In this document: piece by piece, positions 35,065 to 46,235 of the stretch
How the letters are laid out: every line of letters starts with the position of its first letter
Numbering within the stretch: position 1 is the stretch's first letter
Assembly: GCA_033002965.1 (NCBI GenBank)
Contig: JAURVB010013882.1
Location: 379,501-443,500, forward strand
Reading direction: 5' to 3'
Length of the DNA: 64,000 nucleotides
Source: Piper betle
Taxonomy: Eukaryota > Streptophyta > Magnoliopsida > Piperales > Piperaceae
The notes under the pieces: model-generated
The model's input: the letters and a program-made list of their open reading frames with translations, nothing else
Databases searched by the model: none
Told to the model about the DNA's origin: nothing
Program-made: the position numbers and the translations under genes

Positions 35065-36267
35065 ATGAGCCGCGGGCGATTCTCCGCCGGCACCAAGCGG
35101 AGCCACGACGGAAAGAAGAAGGCGGCCCGCCAGAAGACCCTGGGCGTGGCGTGGGGCGCAAGCTCCAAGTCCGCCTCCTCCGCTCGCTACTCTTCCCCCC
35201 TTCTCCGCCGCCTAATTCGGGTACGGATTTCGATATCTTCTTAGCCGCGATTTTGTTGGCACCCTTGTCGTCGAATGTGTTGCAGTTACATGGAAATTAA
35301 GAATCGGAAGCTCCGTGATCAGTTCGACGGCGGCGCTTCCACTTCGGCGCCGGCGTCGTCTTCATCTCCTCTTTTCCGGGGCGTCTCTGTCTTTGTTGAT
35401 GGGTTCCCCGTCCCCTCAAACCAGGTTGCGCTACTTTGTTTATCATCGTTTTTTAAAGACATGTTTACGCGAATTGTGGGGTGATGTGTTTGGATGGATG
35501 GATCATTTTTCAGGAGCTCAAGAGCTACATGTTGAATTATGGGGGAAGATTCTAGAACTACTTTTTGAGGCATCGGATCACACATATTATATATGCAGTA
35601 ATCTTCCCAACAGTAAACTTAAGATTTTGAGGTCACACGACAATCCTCAATTCCCCTGTTTTTACTTTATTATTGAATGGAAGTAGTATCAAAGTATTAT
35701 TTCCTTCTATTAGCAAGCTTGCGGATTTAGGAAAAGTGGTTAAGCTTTATTTTACTTTTTGGATATTATTGGACCATAAGTATTCAAGATATTACTAATT
35801 AATTAGAAAAATATGCTTATACAAACTAATGAAGCAAATTAATGTAATATGAGAAGTACAGCAATGATGGGGAGAGTCAGAGGTGTAGCTATGAGTGCTA
35901 CTGATGGTCTGACCTTCTTGGGACTGTATGTTTATTGTATATTGCCACGGTTTGACTATAATTGTTAAGACAATCAAAATAAACGGTGTGCTTTCTTAAT
36001 GTGGTCTTAGTCTTCCTGTTGTTGAACCTGCTTGGATTCTTGGCTGTGTTGCTGCTAATAGAATTTTGAGTTGTAAGTTGTTTCCTTTCAGTGTAGTATA
36101 CCTTCTTAATGCGTATTTATGTTTGTGACTGCCTTGCAACGGTTTATCAGTAAGCAAGTATCATGTTGAATCGTGTGAACACATTTGTGTCTGTCGCCAG
36201 GGCTTCCTTACCAACTAAACCAAATCACAAGTAAAACTAGTAACCAGCGGAAGTTATCAGATCTATA

Positions 36268-36412
36268 TGCACTGAAAAGTGGGTCAAAGTCTCAAGACAT
36301 GTGTGAAGATTTTCTAACGAGGGAGACTTCTGATGCACTGAAAAGTGGGTCAAAGTTCTACTTCTGATGGATCTGAGGAGACTTCAGATTTTTTAACGAG
36401 GGAGAAGCTTAA
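36268..36412 (+). repeat. Internal tandem duplication in the REV1 relic
   Basis: GCACTGAAAAGTGGGTCAAAG occurs at about 36270 and 36335, and a GATTTT(C/T)TAACGAGGGAGA string follows each. Intact REV1 would have one copy. The duplication is part of the decay or precedes it. Confidence 0.7.
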
Positions 36413-36782
36413 GGAAAATGGACCTACTGTTTACAACTGTGAAGATTTTATCTTCAATGAGGTATGGACAATGATGAAGGGAAAATGGCAGTTATGCTTT
36501 CTAGTCAGCATGAGAAGGAGGAGCAGGCTAGTGAGAGTGCAAGTATGTTGAATGCTGAGAAATTCTCTACTTCAAATAGCCCTTCCTCTCTGGACAATAT
36601 GCTCAATGGAGAAGAGAGGGATGTGAAAGCTTTTAGCCCTTCTAGTAGCCCTCATTCTATTTCTAGAGACCATAACTTTGTTGAAAACTACTTCAAAGTA
36701 TGTGTGGAAGTATTTTATCATGGATGCATTGCTAGGTTTACTTTTTATATCCAGGGAATGTGGCTTTATCAGGATTGATTAA

Positions 36783-36858
36783 TTGATGTCTGGCTTCTTT
36801 GATTGGTTAGCTGATGTCTGACTTCTTTGATTGGTTAAGTGATGCCTGGCTTCTTGCA
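36783..36858 (+). repeat. 28-bp tandem repeat, about 2.6 copies
   Basis: GATGTCTGGCTTCTTTGATT-type units recur every 28 bases in the intron of the REV1 relic just before the SRLHFIGTW exon. The last unit merges into the TTCTTGCAG acceptor. Confidence 0.8.
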
Positions 36859-37424
36859 GAAATCAAGGTTGCATTTTATAGGAACATGGAGAAACAGCTA
36901 CCGGAAGCGTTTTCCCGCAAAAGTTGAAAGTAAATGCTCTTACGGGACTGATTCAGGTCCCCGGAATACTTACATAATGCACATAGACATGGTAATCATT
37001 GGAAATTCTTATTTCTTTTCATTTTCTTTATGTTTTCTTTTGCTTTTATAGAGAAGAACAAGTTGATATCAAATATGTCATCCTTTTTTTGGCAGGATTG
37101 CTTTTTTGTGTCTATAGTAACTCGAAATCACCCAGAGGTGCTTAATACACCTGTTGCTGTATGTCACTCTGATAATCCTAATGGAACAGCGGAAATTTCA
37201 TCAGCAAATTATCCTGCTAGGGCTTATGGTAAGCTCTTTGCACAAAATTAGCTTTGAACAATCATTTTTGCTTATTTTTCTTTTCCTTTCCCTTTATTTT
37301 GGATATATACTTGTCACTATATTTCTTGTAGGTATAAGGGCTGGAATGTTCGTTAAAGATGCTAAAGAGTCTTTGTTCTAATCTTGTCATTGTTCCTTAT
37401 AACTTTGAAGCATATGAAGAGGTG

Positions 37425-38963
37425 AGAAAAGATTGCGAAGAATTGTCGCCATATGTCTTGTGAATTCCTTATAATTTGCGTGTCTATCTGAGTAAGCATA
37501 TGTCTTGGGAATGAAATATATATATCTGAGTAAGCTTATCTTTTAGATTCTGCTATGTTAGAGAAACAAGCTGTTCTGTAAATATGTGTAAAGAGAAATG
37601 ATGTATAAAATTGCGTGTGTGATCCGGCGTTCTTAGAGATGTGATTTCCACTCCAAATCAATGTAACCAGAAATGGACATTGGGTTCTATTAATGTTATG
37701 GCCTTGGGTAGTTCTCACCCCCTTGGATAATGGCAGTGATTTTTAATTCATTAACCCAGTTGAGGTGTACGTTGCATGAGCTTTGTAAAAGAAATATGTA
37801 TTACATATTCGCACATTACTATACATGCGGTAAATTTAATTACTTAATTTTGAAAATCGGGTAAACTTTTATTTTTGTGATCCCATTTCCGGAAAATCAG
37901 GGCAAATAGGAAGAATTTGCATATTCTTTTTACTTGATATATCGTCAAGAATGTAGTATGATTCTTATGGTTACTGCATCTTGATTTCTATATGATTAAC
38001 ATTACTTCATTTTATGTGTTTTCAGGGATTTTATTTTGTTTTGTGGATCACTTGGTAAAATTCATTCTTCTTTTCATACAGCTCGAAACATGTTCCGCTT
38101 AAAATTTTAAGCATGAAATTTACAATAGTTAAGCTTGCTCTAGTACCAGCTTGAATACCTCTGTCCTCAGAAGGTTTGAAGCGAAGAGCTCGAGAACTAT
38201 TTTCTTTTTGCAGGGAGACCATTTAGAGTCGTGTTTCATCATCCTGGCATTGCCGAGAAGATAACATGCTAGCCAAGGGCAAGAAAAGTCAGCTTGCAGC
38301 AAAGGGGTAAGAGATACTTTTCTTAGAGCAGCTACTGAAATTAGTATAGTGGTTAAATGACAGTTTGGCTTATCACTTTGCAGTCTTAGGCATGCTTTTC
38401 TGTATGATTTGTCTTATATTATACTTTATTCAACAGCCTGGACCATGCCAAGAGGTTGCAAGTAGGTGGGCACGCCTTCATTCTCATCGGACACGCTTGG
38501 TATCTTTGAGATCATCCGGCATTTTCTCAGCATGTTTGATGTCATGTTTTGCATATGTTTAATTGTCTTCCTGGGTTTTGTTTTTTTCACGTTTATTTTT
38601 TAGAGGTTCAATCGTAAGAATCTGCTAAAAGTCTTATAACTGGTTGCAGTATTTTAAACATGGCGATGGACAAGGGAGCGCCTCAACTACGGTAACTGTA
38701 CACACCTGTTCAACTTGCACGTCTGTTTACTTCGTATTATGCCCTAGTTTAATACACACATGCTAAACCATGCATGTTTTCAAGTCAAAAAGTAGAATTT
38801 GTTGCTATTTCCTGGATACATGATTGAATCGAGGGAATAAATCCATCGTCAACGTTGAAATGCTTCAAGAAAGGAAAAGAAAGAGCTCTCTCTTGCCATC
38901 AGCGAGCTGGTTATATATGGGGAAGCCCTTGATCAAACACTGCATGCAGAGAAGTACAGAGAG
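37425..38963. other. Spacer, no recognised gene
   Basis: A few exon-like stretches occur (for example one reading PFRVVFHHPGIAEKIT near 38215, bounded by possible splice signals), but I cannot link them to a family. They may be remains of the REV1 locus or of another gene. Confidence 0.35.
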
Positions 38964-39215
38964 ATGAGAATGGAGAAGAGAAGAGCCGGTTCTGCGATGC
39001 TACTTATAGTAACCATGCTAGTTGCATCTACTTGGCTTCCTTTTGTGCAATGCAGAGCCATGGACGTTAACTTTCGAGAGGGGAGGAGGGGTTCTATCCC
39101 GTTGGAGAAGACGGAGGGGATGGAGCCGACGTTTGTAAAGGTGGATGTACACATGTTAGAGAGCTTAACTTTCAAGTTGGCTGCCGGCCCCAGCAAGAAA
39201 GGTTCTGGCCACTAG
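38964..39215 (+). CDS. PIP/PIPL-type secreted peptide precursor (SGPS-GxGH class)
   Basis: The frame of 83 residues (or 81 from the second Met at 38970) has a clear signal peptide (AMLLIVTMLVASTWLPFVQC, about residues 11-30), a charged variable region, and the C terminus KLAAGPSKKGSGH directly before the stop. PAMP-induced peptides and their relatives end in an SGPSxxGxGH motif. Here Ala replaces the first Ser (AGPSKKGSGH) and the rest fits, including the terminal GxGH. Members are secreted, processed, and sensed by LRR receptor kinases (RLK7 for PIP1 in Arabidopsis) to amplify immunity or control root growth. It is intronless, as in the family. Expression cannot be judged from sequence. The match rests on one short motif plus architecture, so confidence is moderate to good. 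Confidence 0.78.
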   Translation: MRMEKRRAGSAMLLIVTMLVASTWLPFVQCRAMDVNFREGRRGSIPLEKTEGMEPTFVKVDVHMLESLTFKLAAGPSKKGSGH

Positions 39216-39496
39216 ATTTTTTACCAACTTTCCTTCTTCTTCACTTTTTTTGTCCTTATTTTTGGGTGGTGTTGTTTTTTGGTTAATGTAACAGAAATTG
39301 TGAGTTGAAAAGTTAATAACTTTTTTTTGGGTATGTTGTTGAAGGAGGCTGTAAGTTTGCAAGTCATCTCTTTTTTTTTTTTTTTGGAGAAATGTATTCG
39401 ATAGGCTAAGGATCACTTCCTTGTATCTGAGTACAATGAAGTACTGCCCCTCGCAATAACACATTTCATATTATACATTATGGAAATATTTTTCCC

Positions 39497-39519
39497 ATAT
39501 ATATATATATATATATAGG
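39497..39519. repeat. TA microsatellite, left border of the GC-rich element
   Basis: About eleven TA units directly before the GC-rich inverted-repeat element. Confidence 0.85.
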
Positions 39520-40092
39520 AAATAAGGTTTTTCTGCTTGAGCAGAGGCAGCTTGCCTGTGCTCAAGTTTTATCATGGCCGTTAGATTAGCGTCTAACGGC
39601 CAAGATAAAAAAAATAGGGGTGCCGCCGGCGCCACCGCAGCAGCGATGGCGGAGGGGCGGAAAGGGGCCCGGTCATGGCGACGGCCGGGGGGGGCGGTGG
39701 CGACAGGGGACGGGGTTGGTCTGGGGGCGGCCGCTGCGTGGTCGCCTATCGCCACGCGGGGGACGTGGCGGGGTGGCGGGCGAGGGACGGGGGACGGTGG
39801 CCGGCTGGGGACAGGGCGAGGTGGCAGGCGGGGGCGCGGCGGGGGATGGCGACGGGGTAGGGGTGGTGTCACCCAGCGGCGGCCGACAGGGGAAGAGCAG
39901 GGCGGCTAGATCCGCCGCCCCGCGCCGCCGGTGGTAGGGGGAGGGGTCGCCGCCCTGTCGGCCGGGGGCGGCGACGGGCCGGGCAGGGGGTCGCGTCGGC
40001 CGGCGACGGGGCTTTTTTTTTCACCCAACCGTTGGATTAATCCAACGGCCGGATGGCTCAAGCACAGGCAGCTGAGTAAATCTGCCCTCGTG
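39520..40092. mobile_element. GC-rich inverted-repeat element inserted between TA tracts
   Basis: The left end (to about 39605) and right end (from about 40010) are imperfect inverted repeats: GAGGCAGCTTGCCTGTGCTC on the left matches the reverse complement of the right CAAGCACAGGCAGCTGAG. Each end also has its own hairpin: a 10-bp perfect stem at 39576-39601 and a 20-base perfect palindrome at 40029-40048 (CCGTTGGATTAATCCAACGG). The core, 39620-40010, is extremely GC-rich and open on several frames without family content. Flanking TA runs suggest insertion into a TA-rich site. It resembles a foldback or Mutator-like element carrying captured GC-rich DNA. No transposase is present. Confidence 0.65.
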
Positions 40093-40118
40093 TATATATA
40101 TATATATATATATATATT
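40093..40118. repeat. TA microsatellite, right border of the GC-rich element
   Basis: About twelve TA units directly after the element. Confidence 0.85.
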
Positions 40119-40313
40119 ATACTATTTGGAGACCAAAACGAAGCCTTGGAATATAGTAATTAGAGATAATCATCCTTTATTTTGTTAATTATTTGTATAA
40201 AACACCTTATACGAAACCGTTGACCTTATCCTTTTTCTCCTCCGACGCCATCTCCGTCGCCGGCGACGACGATAAAACTCGGATCTTTCCTCCCCCTTTT
40301 ACAGCCTCCATTC

Positions 40314-43240
40314 ATGGATTCCGTCTTGCTCGCCGACCCACTTCGCGTCTCCTCGCCGGCTGCTCCTCTCACTTGTTGTCTCCGCCGCACGATGGCCGCA
40401 CCCCTTCTTCGACCGCCGCGCTTGGCTTCACCTGCGCTATTTGGCGTCTTCTCGCAATCTATAGCTGCGTCGGTGGGCGGGGCGGGTGGCTGTCGGGGTT
40501 CGGCTGTTGTGGCCAATTTCACCCCTGTACGTGGAAACTCTATTCATGGATGTATTTGGCGTTCATCTTTGCTACCCTAGTGTAGAAATTTGTCTCCTTC
40601 TTAGTGTACTGATTGTGTTTCTCGTACAGCTTGAGCTGATTCAATTCTCATTGTTGGTGGATTTGAGGGTGGTTTTTTCCCCCGAGTATTCGATGGGACT
40701 TGTTGTTATGTTATATGATATTAGATAAAATTTAAAAATACGGTTCTGTAGCATGTCGCTTTGTGGTGTAATAGATGCTAAGAAGGGTGGAAGAGACGGT
40801 AAATTTTGAGGTGACGAATAATCAAGTGTGAAAAAGTTGGTTTTGATGTAGTTTTTGGCATGCTATGTTTAGATTTTCAATTTCATGAGCTAGAGGTTAG
40901 AGCTCGACTTTTGTTTAAGTTTTTTGGATGCAACGCATTTCTCTAGCATCTCAATGCGACAGATTCGTTAGGCATTTTCGAAGGTCACCTGTTTGTATTA
41001 TTAGTATGTTTACATCTGATGCCGTTTGATTGTGCATCACATATTAAAAACTACAAATTTTCTCGGTTTCTTTGCACCACTTGTCTTGCATTTCCATGTA
41101 TGCTAATCTCTACCGTTGTGTCTGTACTGTGGAATCGCATCCGCAGGCTACAAATGCGGATTACACAGTAGGTGACTTCATGACTGGACGGGAGGGTCTT
41201 CATGTAGTCAAGCCTACAACTACCATTGATGACGGTAGTTCTCAGCCCACTGTACATTAAACGTGAAACAGCTTGGAGTAGTCTGACTTATATTGAAAAT
41301 TGCAGCTTTGGAGATTCTTGTGGAGAATAGAATTACTGGCTTTCCCGTGATTGATGATGACTGGAATTTGGTGAGCAAATTGTAGTCTTGATGAGAAATG
41401 GATTGCTGGTTTTGCATTTATTTTAGGATTTAAACAACACTTCTTTTTTATGATCAAAGGAGCTTGCAGCACTGTGTTAAGCTTTAAGAATAGGTTTCAT
41501 CTCTTTGCAGGTCGGGGTAGTTTCAGACTATGATTTGTTGACACTAGATTCCATATCAGGTTCGTGAGGTTCTTCAATGAGATTTTCACTGATGTGCAGG
41601 ATATACATTTCCTGCCTTTCTAGTTTTATAAACGTGAGTAGATGCAGGCTAAAATGTAAAGGATCTGGTCCAGCAGCACCATTATTATTTTGTTGATTCT
41701 GATATCCTGTAGCTACATAGTACAAATTATGAGTTTGTTTAAGATGACCATTGCCCACTAAACAAGACATGATTGTCTGAACGATTGGGGAAGATGAAGC
41801 ATTTTTATTGATTAACTATGCCCATCTTGTTCAAGAATGAACATTTTTTGATACTGTAGAGCTACTTTTTGCATTGTCAGTAAGCAATTTTTTTTGTGGA
41901 AGGAAAAGCTATTGTTACTCTGTTTAAAAAACTTTTTATGACTTCATGTTTTCATGTTCCAGTATAAGCTGCTAGACAAGGGCTTGTTACTATATTAGAA
42001 AAATAACGAGATCCATTCATGATCATTCAGCCTGATCCTATTTAATACATAGGAAGCACCATTGGTATTGTGTCAAAAGCATAGTATGCTCTATTTAAAC
42101 GTTCAAGGTTATAAGAGTGGCCTTTTTCCTTAGTTTTTTTAAAAAAATATTTTAAAAAAAATCTTCCCTTTTCTGCTTATAGGAGGATTCCCTGAGTTTC
42201 TCTTATGTTTTTGGAGCTTGAGTTCTTTATTCTTGCAATTGATTGACTGTGGAATTCTCTGGGCATAATTTATCTTTTTAAATAAGTAAATGTCGCAAAT
42301 GTCTTATATTTCTAGTATGAGGACCTTCACATACAAGTTTTGTCAAGCTGTCATTTGTGAACTGCTTGATTCCGTTATAACTAAGTCAACATCTTGTGGT
42401 CATTAGGAAGCAGGCATGCCGATACAAGCATCTTTCCAGAAGCTGATAGTACTTGGAAAGTATGCATCTTTTGTTTTCTATAAATTTCTATATTTAAAAG
42501 TTCAGAGAAGTTGTTAATTACTCTTTCAAGAATAGAATAACAGTAAATTAAAATTGAAAATTTTTTTGGGGAGAGGGGGGGTTGATTTACTTAAACGAGT
42601 GTAATATTTAACATGGCTTTAGTTGCGAAGTGCAGACATTCAATGAGGTCCAGAAACTGCTTAGCAAAACCAACGGAAAAGTCATTAGTGATGTCATGAC
42701 AACTTCACCACTTGTAGTACGTGATACCACTAACCTGGAGGATGCTGCGAGGTAAATCATACAGCTTTCTTGTTCCTGAAACCTTGTGAATGATGAAGAT
42801 GATTTTGTTTCAGTTTCCGTGTGAAGAACTGGATCCTGCAATCTTTACTTTCTGTGGAAAGTACTTCAGATGTGTAAAAAATGCTGCTGTTAACAACCTT
42901 TGAGTGGAAATGCATCTTGCATATGCCTCGGTTTATACAACTTGAATGTTGCTTGATGCCTGTTATGACTAGTTTCTAAATGATATTGAATATTTCTCTG
43001 CTTCTCTTTATGGCAGATTATTACTTGAAAACAAATACCGAAGGTTACCTGTGGTAGATGACTCGGGGAAGCTGGTAAGTCAATGGTTTTTCTTTTTGCT
43101 TGTCTTTGTCTTTCCTTCCTGCCAATATAAGCTTTAGTCTCTGCCGATTCATTCAAATTAAGCTCCCACAGGTTGGGATTATAACAAGGGGAAATGTTGT
43201 TGGAGCCGCACTTCAGATGAAGCGGCTTGCCGAAAGATAA
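40314..43240 (+). CDS. CBSX: Twin CBS-domain protein, chloroplast type (CBSX1/CBSX2-like)
   Basis: Plastid CBSX proteins bind adenosine nucleotides through a CBS pair and activate thioredoxins of the ferredoxin-thioredoxin system. Eight exons join in frame to 236 residues, near the 236-238 of Arabidopsis CBSX1/2: 40314-40526, 41147-41234, 41306-41370, 41511-41559, 42407-42459, 42636-42751, 43017-43074 and 43172-43240, all GT...AG. The first ~70 residues are Ser/Ala/Arg-rich with few acidic residues, as in a transit peptide. CBS1: YTVGDFMTGREGLHVVKP, ALEILVENRITGFPVIDDDW, VGVVSDYDLLTLDSIS. A short loop (FPEADSTWK) leads to TFNEVQKLLSKTNGKVISDV, then CBS2: MTTSPLVVRDTTNLEDAARL, NKYRRLPVVDDSGKL, VGIITRGNVVGAALQMKR and the end. 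MAAPLLRPP at 40392 is an alternative start that would still leave a transit peptide. The gene looks intact. Confidence 0.94.
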
Positions 43241-44976
43241 TCTGTTGGAAAATCTCGGTTGGTATCAAGTGCGAAGAACTTGGTTTGGGGGGAGCAAAGC
43301 TTGAAGATGGATCGGTTGGAGGCAGTAATTCTTCACCCAGCTTTTAGCAACTGGGTAAACGCTGCCAAATTATACTCAGCAAGTTGCTTTAATTATGTAT
43401 ATAACAAGTTTAGGAGAAGATGGTGAACTTGCAGCATTTGTGGTGTTGAATTTTGCATTTTTCTAGGAATGCAAGTAATAGATTGCAAACATGTAAGAGA
43501 TACAAGATTACCAGAACTCTGCACTTGTAATCGTCCACAGCTTTATGATCTTCTCTCCACTCTGATCACCTCCACTGGGTAAGAGCCAGTTTCCGGATAC
43601 CATGGCAAAGGTGGCATCTTTTTTATTTTCTAAAAACAAAAATGCCATTGAAAGACTATGCCGGCGTTGTGCGAGGAAGATTTGTTGACATAATCAGAAC
43701 AGAACAGTGTGAGAGCCTTAGAAAAACTTTAAGAATTGTGTGGGTTGAATTTGATTCTAGTGATTGTTGCCGTGACGGCTCTCCAAACTAGCCACATATC
43801 AATATAATTGCAACCTCAATAGCAGCCCCAACAATATAATAATAATTGATTGAAATGAAAGGCAGAAATGAAGGTTAGAGAAAGTCTATTAGCTTTGTCC
43901 AATGTAGCCGGCAAATCGTAGTAAATATTGAATTGGGTTGGCTAATTGTGGATTAGATACATAAACCCTCGGTGGCCAATATAATCAAGACAGACTACCA
44001 AAGGAGACCAAAAGGACTTGTGAGGGGACCATTAATACGCGTAATTAATTAAATTGAATGGCCTGTTAGGAGATGTGATTTGTGAATGTGATGTAACAGA
44101 GTGAAGGTGCACTTAACTATTCGGGTTATTGCGTTATTAGTCGATTATTATTAATTAATAGAGAATGAAACCACTATTTTAGTTCACTAAAGTGGCCAAG
44201 TCGAGTCGTTGCCGAAGAGCATAATAAAATAGACTTCAACTAAGCAATCGACAAACACAGTCCCCAAATAACCTGTTACGAAAACTGCCTCTATAACCTC
44301 AAATTGAAAGTAACAAGAACCACAAAACTGGGTTCAAGAAATTCATACGCCATCGCTACCGATCACTCTCTGCCAAGACAAAATGGATTGAAAACGTCAC
44401 ATTCCACTTGGCCCCACAGCAGGCCGCAAAAACTTTGCTTGGATTGTGATCAACTCTAGAGGATTATAAAATGCCCAATATACATATATATATATATATT
44501 TTTTTTTCTTCTATATATATATATATACTATATATAGAAAATAGATATATAGATGTGTATGAATGGAAACAAAGTGGAATGGGGCCCACAGCAGCATGCG
44601 GTCGGTTTTTGTCCGCATTACGCCCATACACACCACCTGATCACTTCCCGCCGCCTCTCGGTGGGCCAGCATCGTAGTTGATGGCTCCACTGCGGCCATC
44701 CAACATCGCAAAGTGGAAATTAATCAAAATGATAAATCAGGCGACTAATCAAACCTAACATCTAAACACTCTGTTTCTTCCCCTTCATGCCACTTAATCA
44801 ATGCTTTATATAATATAATATCATAATTACGGCAATAATAATCACAATTAGATTCCCAAAACCCAAAAATTAAAATATTTAAAGATTAAAAAAACCACCC
44901 TGTCCCTAATATTTGCTGGTGGATATGCACAACACAGGAAACGACGGACACGCTCGTTCAGCACGGGCGGCTCGAC
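43241..44976. other. CBSX 3' flank and spacer
   Basis: Likely CBSX 3' UTR up to about 43550, then AT-rich DNA. No gene is seen. Confidence 0.5.
44481..44545. repeat. TA-rich microsatellite region
   Basis: Two TA runs are separated by a T-rich stretch, so the region can fold into an AT hairpin. Confidence 0.8.
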
Positions 44977-45519
44977 TCAACATCCGTCGTTGGTTTCGTC
45001 GTCATCGTCGTCCTCTTCAGAGCTAGCTTCCGGCTCCATGTTCAGATCCGGCTGTTTCCTCGGCCGCCCGCCGGCGACCTCGGACCCCCGCCGCTCCATC
45101 ATCCCGGCCTCGGCGGCGTCGACCCGCGCGCCGACCTCCGTCGCCCGCTTCCGGATGGCCGCGGCGGACATGTCCTGCTCCGCCCCTCCCCCGCACGCCG
45201 CGGCCGCGTCCGGGAAGTTGAGGCGAGCGGACGGCCCGCGTAGGATGAGCAGCGCCGTGTCGTAGGCTCGGGCGGCGGCGACCGCGGTCGAGTAGGATCC
45301 TAGCCAGATCCTGGACCGCTTGTTCGGCTCCCGGATCTCGGCCACCCACTTGCCCCACTTCCTCATCCTCACCCCTCTATACATCCTCTCCCCCTCCGCC
45401 GACGCCGCCGCCCTTCGCCTCCCCCTACCGCCCCCTCCGCCGACGCCGGAGTCACCGCCGGAGCAGCACCCCGCCTCCATGGCCGCCTGCTCTATTCTAT
45501 CCATAGGCCGAGCCTTCAC
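44977..45519 (-). CDS. AP2/ERF transcription factor, DREB-type
   Basis: The intronless gene encodes 180 residues. The single AP2 domain spans about residues 47-104: [40 protein letters not shown] and [18 protein letters not shown]. It carries Val14 and Glu19, the pair typical of DREB-subfamily domains binding DRE/CRT-like elements, and the conserved WLG and RAYD motifs. Before the domain lies a Gly/Arg-rich basic region (possible nuclear signal). The C terminus is acidic ([17 protein letters not shown]) and may activate transcription. The short size and domain near the N terminus recall the small DREB-like ERFs (such as ERF008-ERF011), but I cannot fix the exact orthologue. Start choice: Met1 at 45519; Met6 at 45504 is equally possible. 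The reading frame is very GC-rich in contrast to its flanks. Confidence 0.9.
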   Translation of the reverse strand: MKARPMDRIEQAAMEAGCCSGGDSGVGGGGGRGRRRAAASAEGERMYRGVRMRKWGKWVAEIREPNKRSRIWLGSYSTAVAAARAYDTALLILRGPSARLNFPDAAAACGGGAEQDMSAAAIRKRATEVGARVDAAEAGMMERRGSEVAGGRPRKQPDLNMEPEASSEEDDDDDETNDGC

Positions 45520-45561
45520 ACCTTATCGGTTATGGGGGGAGGTGTGTGGAATAAGTGTGCG

Positions 45562-45570
45562 TATATATAT
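45562..45570 (-). promoter_or_regulatory. Possible TATA box of the ERF gene
   Basis: On the minus strand TATATATAC lies about 45 bases before the first ATG. This would leave a leader of only some 15 bases, so either a downstream ATG is used or the true core promoter lies elsewhere. Confidence 0.3.
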
Positions 45571-46235
45571 GTATGATTGCGTGCCACACGTGGGCAGATA
45601 CTTGGTACGTGCCGGGGGCGGAAAGCGACGGGTCGGCAACAAGAGAGCAGAGGGCGGGAGGGGTATTGGCGTGGGTCCCGTCGCCGACGCCCGATTGGTT
45701 GTGGCCGTCGATTGGGAAGGCAGTTGGATTGCCGGCGACGTAAGCAGGAAGTGGCGGCCGATGAATCCGAAGTGTGCCTGCCTGTTCATGCTTCGCTGTT
45801 CTAATCATAATAATCCATATGTTATTAGTATCTAATTATAATAATAGGTTAACCGGCCGTCATTAGCTATGTGTTAATATCATATATAATCACTCTTATC
45901 ATATCATATATCATATTATTAATATACTATTAGAGGATTTAGCGGGACTAGATTCATTCTAACTCCAATTTCCAACTTCTAACCAAGGTTGCTGGATGAA
46001 CATCTCAAACTTTGAGCTCCAAATATGAAGAATTGCCACTATACATACCAAGATTATTATTATTGTTAATCAAATATGACGAATAAATATAGGATATATA
46101 TATATGGTGAGGGGAAGTGTGAACACTTGCACCGCTGGTCATGCTAGAAAGTAGAATCGTATATACAATGAAATGGGGAGCAGAGAATCTATCGTTGTCC
46201 AAAGAGTTGGCCTCACTTTTGGAGGAAGAGGGGTG

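Larger units (their letters stand above)
35065..37424 (+). pseudogene. REV1: REV1 (Y-family DNA polymerase/deoxycytidyl transferase) 5' half, pseudogene
   Basis: REV1 inserts dCMP opposite damaged bases in translesion synthesis. Recognisable exon pieces in order: MSRGRFSAGTKRSHDGKKKA and QKTLGVAWGA (35065 on); YMEIKNRKLRDQF and FRGVSVFVDGFPVPSNQ (35290-35424), the start of the BRCT domain; ELKSYMLNYGGRF then TAG (35515-35556), then RHRITHII and SNLPNSKLKILR; LPVVEPAWILGCVAANRILS (36010-36072); PYQLNQITSKTS (36202); DHNFVENYFK (36669-36698); SRLHFIGTWRNSYRKRFPA (36862 on); YIMHIDM then DCFFVSIVTRNHPEVLNTPV, the catalytic palm start with the DxD metal-site Asp; GIRAGMFVKDAKESL, then a shift into NLVIVPYNFEAYEE (to 37417). 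Lesions are an in-frame TAG at 35554, about two extra bases near 35590, a tandem duplication near 36268-36410 and a frame change near 37378. No later polymerase exons were found, so the catalytic domain is incomplete. Confidence 0.88.

Noticed and set aside
39574..39937. Gly/Arg-rich open frames in the GC-rich element
   Set aside because: Several frames on both strands are open only because stop codons are rare at this GC content. No known domains or codon-phase signal.
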